Source of the DNA: a bacterium
GTDB lineage: Archaea > Nanobdellota > Nanobdellia > SCGC-AAA011-G17 > GW2011-AR17
NCBI GenBank assembly: GCA_030697685.1
Contig: JAUYPF010000053.1
Coordinates: 1 to 32,255 of the forward strand
Direction of reading: 5' to 3'
Length of the DNA stretch: 32,255 nt
The position numbers and the translations under genes are program-made. Shown here in pieces: positions 25,789-32,255 of this stretch (the stretch's first letter is position 1; each line of letters opens with the position of its first letter). The notes below the pieces were generated by a model, which made no database searches, had not been told where the DNA came from, and worked only from the letters and a program-made list of their open reading frames with translations.

Positions 25789-26604
25789 TTATTTTTTCTT
25801 TTCTTTTCTAATAAATATATCCATTTCTTTCACAAATTTTTCAGCTTTTATTCTATAAGCATCATATTCTTTTCCACTTACTCTTTTTTTGTTTCTAGTA
25901 GTAATAGCTTTGAAAAAAGCATACATTTCTGTCATTGTTTTCAAGGATTCCTTAGATATTTTTTTATCTTTTATTAAAGTTTTTTGCATAATCTCCACAA
26001 CATGTTCTGGACTTGGCGGCACTTCTCCGTAATGCATCAATGCAGCATGTGCAGAATTAATAACAGCCCAATACAAATCAACACTTGCAGCAAGAAGATG
26101 CCCTTCTGCCTTCTCTAAACTTGCTGGTGCCAGAGCAAAATACATGGATATTGATTCTGGTGTTGGCCGAATTCTTCCTTGATCAAGAAGTTGTTGGAGA
26201 GGATCAAAAAATCCAGTATCCACAAGTGCAACGCCATAGCGAAGAATATTTGTCGCAACAGGATCTCCTGCTCGCACATACTCCCAAAAACTGCTAAATT
26301 TCATTGATTGCACATGCAATCGCTTTGCATCCGTATCTGCAATAATTTTTTGTATAATAATTCTATAAGTCTGAACAATCTCTTCAGAAAATTCAATTCT
26401 CACATCATCTAAAATAATAAGAATATCAATATCATTTGCTTTTTCTTTATGTTGGCTTGCACTTCCAAAGAGAACAATCGCACGAACAAATTCTCCAAAT
26501 TCCTTAAAGACTCTGCTTGCAAATGTTCGCGCAACAACAAACTCTTCACTGGGGTAATTCTTTTGCACATCCCGTGCCTCATGATATTTAACTTGAAATT
26601 TCAT
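25789..26604 (-). CDS. Nucleotidyltransferase (MNT-like) with C-terminal HEPN-like helical domain
   Basis: 271 aa: IVLFGSASQHKEKANDIDILIIL (GSxx...DxD NTase core); C-terminal helical SLEKAEGHLLAASVDLYWAVINSAHAALMHYG resembling HEPN, without an obvious Rx4-6H motif. Confidence 0.7.
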   Translation of the reverse strand: MKFQVKYHEARDVQKNYPSEEFVVARTFASRVFKEFGEFVRAIVLFGSASQHKEKANDIDILIILDDVRIEFSEEIVQTYRIIIQKIIADTDAKRLHVQSMKFSSFWEYVRAGDPVATNILRYGVALVDTGFFDPLQQLLDQGRIRPTPESISMYFALAPASLEKAEGHLLAASVDLYWAVINSAHAALMHYGEVPPSPEHVVEIMQKTLIKDKKISKESLKTMTEMYAFFKAITTRNKKRVSGKEYDAYRIKAEKFVKEMDIFIRKEKKK

Positions 26605-26622
26605 TTTCCACCTCTTTTTTTC

Positions 26623-28530
26623 TTATTCAATAGGAGCTTCTGAATAACTCCATAATCGCCAGTCTTTACTTATCCCTGCACCATATGCACCGCTCACATG
26701 GAAAGGCGAACTTGATGTCCCAAAATAGCCTACATTTTCAATATCACTCCATCGAGGAGAAACTCCTTCAACGCGATAAATAGGTGAACCAGCAAGATTT
26801 GCCCATGCAGCAAGCAATGCTCCTCCTTCTTGTTGTTCCTCAGGTCCCTGTGCTCCCCACTCAACAACAATTTTCCCTTCATATCTTTTATCCTTAAACA
26901 ATTCTACTAATTCTCGTAAAGGAGCATTCCCCCCTCCAACATTTAAGTGTTCATCATGATAGCCAAAATTATCAGAAAGATGTACATTTCCTAAAATATT
27001 ATCATCTCGAAGTTTCTTTACTTCTCCAACGAGCCATGTATCAAATTTCTTTTTATTTTCCTCTGGAGAGAGTTTTTGATCCTCTTCAAAATATTTTGCC
27101 CAAGTATTTGCATGTCCTGCATCAAAGGTTGCTTTGATATGATCTTCAGCAATTTTTTTTGCTTCTTTACCTTTAATGCCAAAAGTTTTCTCTAATTTTT
27201 CTGCCATTGCCTTTCGAGATTCTTGAACAATAGCACGAAGTTCATCAGGATGTCCACCATAGCCATAATCAGCAAACATATTCTCAGGGGCTATAAACAC
27301 AGCTTTATCTAATTTTTTTTGTTTTCCAAGACGATATGCATAGAGTGCAGCTTCTGCAAAAGTATCTGCCGTTTTTTTCAATCCTACCTCTTCAATAGGT
27401 TTGATAGTTTCAAATTCATTTAGCATTTTTTTCACGTTTTTATGAAATCCTAAGTACCCTTCTCGAAGGCGTACAGCCTCTTCTTTTACTCTATTGGAAT
27501 GTTCTTCTAAGATTTGACTAGGATTTTTTTTTGTCTTATCTAATTCATGTGCCAATTCTTTAAATTCTGATTTAAATGCATTCAAAAGATATTCCTTTTT
27601 ATCTTTTGGTGTTCTAGTTTCTAATTCTTTCCAAGTATCAACTTTCCCTTTCAATTCTTTATAATCTTCTTCCATTTTTCGTGCTCCACGTTCATATTCT
27701 AATACTCTAGGCTGTTCTGCTTGAATTTGTTGAAAACTTTGAAGAAACATAAATTCTTTTTCTGTAACTCTTTTTTCTTGATTTGGATGCGCATTATTCC
27801 ATGCTTTAATTTCTTTTGCAAAATCATCATATTGAAGTCCACCTTTTTTCCAAAGGATATCTCCTTTATCATCTGTTTCAGGAACTCTATGTGCATAATC
27901 TCTAGGATCTTTCAAAGGTTTATCATCAATATCAACATATTCTCCATTCACCTTTTTCCATTGAGGAACATCAAGAGGATTTCTAGAAACACCCATAATC
28001 TTTCCAGTTTTTTCATCTGCTAAATACAAGGGCTCTTGTTCTTTAGAACCAATTTTAAATCGTGTATCTTTTAGTGTTCGTGGGAATTCTCCTGTGTGTA
28101 CAACAACAGCTCCTCCACCAGCAGCATCAGCAGCAAACTCAATAGTCCTTTTAATTTCCTGTAAACGCTCTTGCCTAAAAGTTTCGCTAAAAGAGTCTCC
28201 TCGTTGAGGATTAAATCCTGAGAATCCAGCCATTTGTACAGCCGCATGGGTACTGACTGTAACACCATTAATCTTTGCAAGCTGTCGAATCTCTTCTCTT
28301 TTGACTTTATCAAACATTTCTGGGTTTGTATTTCCCTGTAAACTTCCTTTTCCAACACCTGCAAAAACAAGCTCAACATGTTTTGCTCCTGTTGCAACAT
28401 CTGCTTTGAACGCTTGAAGAACATCACCAATCTTAGCACTAATCCCAAATTCCTTCACATGCATATTTCCAATTTGTTTTTTTGGAGCATCCATTGCATG
28501 AAAATAATCAGTAGAGCCAAAATCAACCAT
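26623..28530 (-). CDS. Xylose isomerase-like TIM-barrel (AP endonuclease 2 superfamily) protein with large insertion
   Basis: 635 aa: VTVSTHAAVQMAGFSG, AVVVHTGEF, IAPENMF, ATFDAGHANTW, NVHLSDNFGYHDEHLNVGGGNAPL, KIVVEWG are the ordered barrel motifs. Confidence 0.78.
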   Translation of the reverse strand: MVDFGSTDYFHAMDAPKKQIGNMHVKEFGISAKIGDVLQAFKADVATGAKHVELVFAGVGKGSLQGNTNPEMFDKVKREEIRQLAKINGVTVSTHAAVQMAGFSGFNPQRGDSFSETFRQERLQEIKRTIEFAADAAGGGAVVVHTGEFPRTLKDTRFKIGSKEQEPLYLADEKTGKIMGVSRNPLDVPQWKKVNGEYVDIDDKPLKDPRDYAHRVPETDDKGDILWKKGGLQYDDFAKEIKAWNNAHPNQEKRVTEKEFMFLQSFQQIQAEQPRVLEYERGARKMEEDYKELKGKVDTWKELETRTPKDKKEYLLNAFKSEFKELAHELDKTKKNPSQILEEHSNRVKEEAVRLREGYLGFHKNVKKMLNEFETIKPIEEVGLKKTADTFAEAALYAYRLGKQKKLDKAVFIAPENMFADYGYGGHPDELRAIVQESRKAMAEKLEKTFGIKGKEAKKIAEDHIKATFDAGHANTWAKYFEEDQKLSPEENKKKFDTWLVGEVKKLRDDNILGNVHLSDNFGYHDEHLNVGGGNAPLRELVELFKDKRYEGKIVVEWGAQGPEEQQEGGALLAAWANLAGSPIYRVEGVSPRWSDIENVGYFGTSSSPFHVSGAYGAGISKDWRLWSYSEAPIE

Positions 28531-28574
28531 AGCCCTCTTATAAACAAAGAACTTTAAATAACTTTCTAAAGAGA

Positions 28575-30074
28575 TTACAAAGTCATCATGCCATTAGATT
28601 TCTTGAAGACATCATAAGTAAGCCATGCTTTAGCTGATGCAATTTCTTCAAAATCCTTTTTTTCTTTTTCCTCTGCAAATGTTTCTTTTTTACTTTCTCC
28701 TTTTTCTGGCCATAACTTTTCTGGCCAGAACATTTTGAAAGAATCTACTAATCCTTTAAATGGGTCTAGAATTCCAAGTTCTTTTTCTTCTTCTTTTTTC
28801 TTTTCTTTTCTTTCTCCAGTTTCTGCTTCTCGTAAATATTCCTCAACATCAGTTCCTAAACTTTTCAGCATTGCATCAATATCACCAATCATATCGACAT
28901 CAGTCCCAGAATAATAGGTGAAATGTTCCTTCTCTGTATACTTTTTATAATAATCAATATCTTCTTGTGTTGCAACATAAGGTTCAATCTTAATATCAAT
29001 TTGTCCAGAGTGAAGGACCTGTTTTCCTCCTCCTTGAGTATAAGAAAGTTCTGGTCGTGTAACAATAGTACATCGTACAAGCACACAAGCTCGGTATTTC
29101 TTCCCTTTTTTTACTACTGCAAGCAATTCTAATTCTAGTTTGCTTGTTTCAAAAGCACTGATCAAATCTGGAGAATTGATATCTCCTTTCATTTGCAATG
29201 CTTTTAGTGCAGTCATATATGGTTTCAACCAAGAAACATACAAAAGAACAACATTATGATGCTGTTTGAGATTTTTAATACGAAATTTATAAGTATGCCT
29301 CATTTCATTCCATGTTTTGTCTTTCCATGTATAATATTGAACAAGTTTTTTGGTAAGAACATCTCGAACTTTAGTATTGAAAGCCTGTTCTTTTTCTATA
29401 GCAGCTAAGGCTCTAGTAAGATTTTTTTGTTGTTCTTCTATTGTTTTTCCCTGAGGATTTACACCAAAAAAAAGATCTGGCAGAGTAACAAATCCTAGTT
29501 TTGTTGCCATACTATAAACAGAATTAGGATTTTGCATTCCCTGTTCAACAACTTCAATCCAAGTAGATTTTAATGCAATTTCATTTTGTCTTGCTTCTGA
29601 ATCCTCTTTTTTATCAGAAAAACTTTTCTTGTAGAGTTCTAATCTCTCATCCATGAGCCGAATTTCTCTCACCATGGGAAAAAGACTTTTACTAAGTTGT
29701 CCTATTTGTGTAAGATATCCTGAAATTTGTTGTTGCAATGCACTTGTCTTACTTCCAATCTGCCCATGAAAACTACTGCTTACGGATGCATCAAAAACAT
29801 CTTTAAGTTTCAATAACTCTTCTGAATGTATTCCAAAACTAGTATCCTCATGTTTAGTAAAAAATTTTTGAAAATGATAATAATGTTTTTCAATAGAATC
29901 TCCCATATTATCAAGGGAAACACGATAGGCGCCAACTCCTTTATCCATACTCACAGTCTTATTATGAAGAAATGGATTATTTTTCTTTTGAATTTCTTCA
30001 GCTTTTTTCTTCTTTTCTTCTTCACTTTCTGCTTTGGGAGTATCAAAAAGAGATTGTATAGGACTTTGAGCCAT
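28575..30074 (-). CDS. Hypothetical coiled-coil-rich protein
   Basis: 499-aa ORF with charged ends; one base overlaps the lspA stop region; no family recognised. Confidence 0.7.
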   Translation of the reverse strand: MAQSPIQSLFDTPKAESEEEKKKKAEEIQKKNNPFLHNKTVSMDKGVGAYRVSLDNMGDSIEKHYYHFQKFFTKHEDTSFGIHSEELLKLKDVFDASVSSSFHGQIGSKTSALQQQISGYLTQIGQLSKSLFPMVREIRLMDERLELYKKSFSDKKEDSEARQNEIALKSTWIEVVEQGMQNPNSVYSMATKLGFVTLPDLFFGVNPQGKTIEEQQKNLTRALAAIEKEQAFNTKVRDVLTKKLVQYYTWKDKTWNEMRHTYKFRIKNLKQHHNVVLLYVSWLKPYMTALKALQMKGDINSPDLISAFETSKLELELLAVVKKGKKYRACVLVRCTIVTRPELSYTQGGGKQVLHSGQIDIKIEPYVATQEDIDYYKKYTEKEHFTYYSGTDVDMIGDIDAMLKSLGTDVEEYLREAETGERKEKKKEEEKELGILDPFKGLVDSFKMFWPEKLWPEKGESKKETFAEEKEKKDFEEIASAKAWLTYDVFKKSNGMMTL

Positions 30075-30502
30075 TATCTATTCTTAGAACTATGAGCTTT
30101 ATTAATCTTTTCTTCCTTCCAGAAAGCATATAACAATAACAATACTCCAATACTATTCCAAGTATCTGCAAGATTAAATATTGGCCATATACTCACAGAA
30201 ATAAAATCTCGAACAAACCCAAAAAAAATCCTATCCAGAAGATTTCCTAAAACTCCTGCACAAAGAAAACTAAGTGCAAGTGGATAGCTTCTGAAATAAT
30301 AAAAAATACCTCCTAAAGCAAGCAAAGAAACAAGAACAAAAAGAAAATTATATCCTTGAAACAAACTAAATGCGACACCAGTATTTTCTGCATAACGGAA
30401 AGAAAAAAAAGACAATATTTCTATATTCTTATATTGAAAAAAGAATTTAGTGATTTGATCAAGCAAAACAAAAAGAAAAGCAAGAAAAATATATTTCTTC
30501 AT
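30074..30502 (-). CDS. lspA: Signal peptidase II (prolipoprotein signal peptidase)
   Basis: 142 aa, four hydrophobic segments; LDQITKFF, AENTGVAFSLF, GVLGNLLDRIFFGFVRDFI, WPIFNLADTWNSIGV carry the LspA signatures including both catalytic Asp. Confidence 0.92.
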   Translation of the reverse strand: MKKYIFLAFLFVLLDQITKFFFQYKNIEILSFFSFRYAENTGVAFSLFQGYNFLFVLVSLLALGGIFYYFRSYPLALSFLCAGVLGNLLDRIFFGFVRDFISVSIWPIFNLADTWNSIGVLLLLYAFWKEEKINKAHSSKNR

Positions 30503-30503
30503 T

Positions 30504-31028
30504 TTAGCGATAAATCATCATAAAAGCTTTGAGTTCATCATAGAGTTTATGTGCTTCTCCATAAAGTTGTCCTTCCTCTGCTCGTAATCTATCACGAATA
30601 AGAATTTCATAAAGTTTTGCAAGTATATTCCCCATGAATTTACCTTTCCAAATATTTATATTTCTTTTAATATACGCAGCACTACGAAATTCTAAAGTTC
30701 CTTTTTGTCTTTTGACTTTTGCACCACCATCTAAAGTGACTTCCACATCAGTAATATCTGCTGCAAGATTAAGTTTGATAATAAAAGTACTATATCCACC
30801 AATTTCTTTCACACCCTGCCAAAGAATTTCTAAATGTTGAGATCCGCCTTTTCCAGCAACAACTTTATATTCTATTTCTTTCCAATCATAGCCCATATGT
30901 GTAAACCATTGATTTAACTCCACATAAAGATCCTCAAGGTTATACACTCCTTTTGCTTTAATTTTATATCCATCCTTAATGATTTCAATTTTATCAGGAA
31001 CTCTAGTAATCTCCACAGAATTTGTCAT
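30504..31028 (-). CDS. Hypothetical protein (start probably MTNSVEITRVPDK at 31028; ORF track start 31076)
   Basis: ORF immediately upstream of lspA (1-nt gap). The later ATG avoids overlap with the divergent gene. Confidence 0.65.
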   Translation of the reverse strand: MTNSVEITRVPDKIEIIKDGYKIKAKGVYNLEDLYVELNQWFTHMGYDWKEIEYKVVAGKGGSQHLEILWQGVKEIGGYSTFIIKLNLAADITDVEVTLDGGAKVKRQKGTLEFRSAAYIKRNINIWKGKFMGNILAKLYEILIRDRLRAEEGQLYGEAHKLYDELKAFMMIYR

Positions 31029-31116
31029 AACACATGTGTAAACCCTAAGATTAATAAACTTTTTTATGAGAGCCACAAATCTTATAAATGAATTTTACCC
31101 TTTAAAAGATAAGAAA

Positions 31117-31635
31117 ATGGTCATTTTTCATAAGGAAAAAACAATTGAAAGAGAACTTACTTCAGAGGAACTAGAAAAAGAAAGACTTCGTTCTATTCAG
31201 AATTCTGATGTTTGGAAACACCATGCTGCATTGCATAAGCAAGCAGACTTAGGAGAGGCACAACTTCATATTTCTGGAGAACCTCTTTTCGGTGAAAGAG
31301 ATATACTTCGCGGACGTTTTGGTCTGCCACAGCAAAGAACAGAAACAACAACAGAAACAAAAAATGTGGAAACAGTAAGTTATGGAATACAGCATAATAA
31401 CCCTGCTCATACAACATATACTGCTCCTGGTTCACAAGCAGATCTTTGGGCATCTTGTAATTGTGGCGCAGAATTTAAAGCAGAAAACAAATCTGGAAAA
31501 CTCGAAGTAAAATCCTATGGTGTAGTAGGCTCTGATCAAAAAGCAACAGCATATGCAATGAATTCAAGTGGAACAAGCTATAACAATCCTTCCTCCAATT
31601 CAGGTTATACAACAAAGCAAAATACGAATTACTAA
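31117..31635 (+). CDS. Hypothetical protein with low-complexity C-terminus (ORF track start 31066)
   Basis: Start probably MVIFHKEKTIERELTSEE at 31117; C-terminal Ser/Asn/Thr/Tyr-rich tail; ASCNCG in the middle. Confidence 0.6.
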   Translation: MVIFHKEKTIERELTSEELEKERLRSIQNSDVWKHHAALHKQADLGEAQLHISGEPLFGERDILRGRFGLPQQRTETTTETKNVETVSYGIQHNNPAHTTYTAPGSQADLWASCNCGAEFKAENKSGKLEVKSYGVVGSDQKATAYAMNSSGTSYNNPSSNSGYTTKQNTNY

Positions 31636-31677
31636 CTACACAAGCTATTTAAACACACATTTTCACTTCTTACATAA

Positions 31678-32238
31678 ATGATTTCAGCTTTAGAATTACG
31701 AAGACAATTTCTCCATATGGCCTTTGGAATATTTTTGGTGGCTATGCTATATTTCAATTTATTCACCATTTGGCATCTTATTGGTATTCTAATCCTAGGT
31801 ATTATTTTTTCACGATTATGTAAAAGTTTTACCGTTCCTCTTGCTTCTTGGGTTATGGAAAAGTTTGAAAGACCTGAAAATCTAAAAACTTTTCCTGGAA
31901 AAGGACCAATCTTTTTTGTTTTAGGTTCTATCATTGTTGTTTATTTCTTTCCCTTAAAAATAGCTCTTGCATCTATTATTATCCTCACATTAGGTGATGC
32001 TCTCTCACATATCTTTGGAAAACTTCTTTCAAGAAAAACCTACAAATATCTAAAATCTGTAGAAGGAACTATTGCTGGTATTGCTTTCTCTTTTTTTGGA
32101 GCTCTCCTCTTTGTGAATGTTTTTGCTGCTCTTTTTGGGAGTTTACTCTCTATGACTTTAGAAACCTTTAAATTAGACTATATTGATGATAATCTTCTTG
32201 TACCTATTACTGCTGCTTTAGTGATGAGTATTTTCTAA
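31678..32238 (+). CDS. DGK1/VTE5/SEC59-like CTP-dependent lipid kinase or phosphatidate cytidylyltransferase-related membrane protein
   Basis: 186 aa multi-TM: ELRRQFLHMAFG, LTLGDALSHIFGK, KSVEGTIAGIAFSF match the family signature. Confidence 0.8.
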   Translation: MISALELRRQFLHMAFGIFLVAMLYFNLFTIWHLIGILILGIIFSRLCKSFTVPLASWVMEKFERPENLKTFPGKGPIFFVLGSIIVVYFFPLKIALASIIILTLGDALSHIFGKLLSRKTYKYLKSVEGTIAGIAFSFFGALLFVNVFAALFGSLLSMTLETFKLDYIDDNLLVPITAALVMSIF

Positions 32239-32255
32239 ACTATTTTATTTTCTTA

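Noticed and set aside
31632-31934. Minus-strand 100-aa ORF
   Set aside because: Lies antisense within the DGK1/VTE5-like membrane protein gene; no family features.
1-32255. CRISPR arrays, tRNA/rRNA genes, insertion sequences
   Set aside because: No regular spaced repeats, tRNA-like cores, rRNA segments or transposase-like ORFs were recognised by eye.

Overview
This is a 32 kb archaeal-type window, probably DPANN-like. It has TATA-like promoters, an archaeal SMC, Taw3/TYW3, RNase P p30, a class II RNR (nrdJ) with nrdR, and a DGK1/VTE5-like CTP-dependent kinase. Many genes are strand-clustered hypotheticals. The standout observation is in RNase HII (rnhB, minus strand). The invariant DEAGRGP motif is split by 29 nt that shift the frame and add a premature stop. 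Those 29 nt sit in a bulge-helix-bulge (BHB)-like fold. Cutting after the second nucleotide of each predicted 3-nt bulge joins AG|A and restores the invariant Arg codon and a 211-aa enzyme. This looks like a tRNA-type (BHB) intron in a protein-coding mRNA. Other items of interest: a three-gene toxin-antitoxin-like operon with two paralogous zinc-ribbon/AbrB proteins and a palindrome at its predicted start site; a VapBC pair; a DinD/BRO-like pseudogene with an in-frame amber; a bacterial-type LspA in an archaeal context; a RelA/SpoT-like protein; a tandem AAA ATPase operon; and an intergenic region with alternative hairpins. Everything comes from reading the sequence; no database search or folding software was run.
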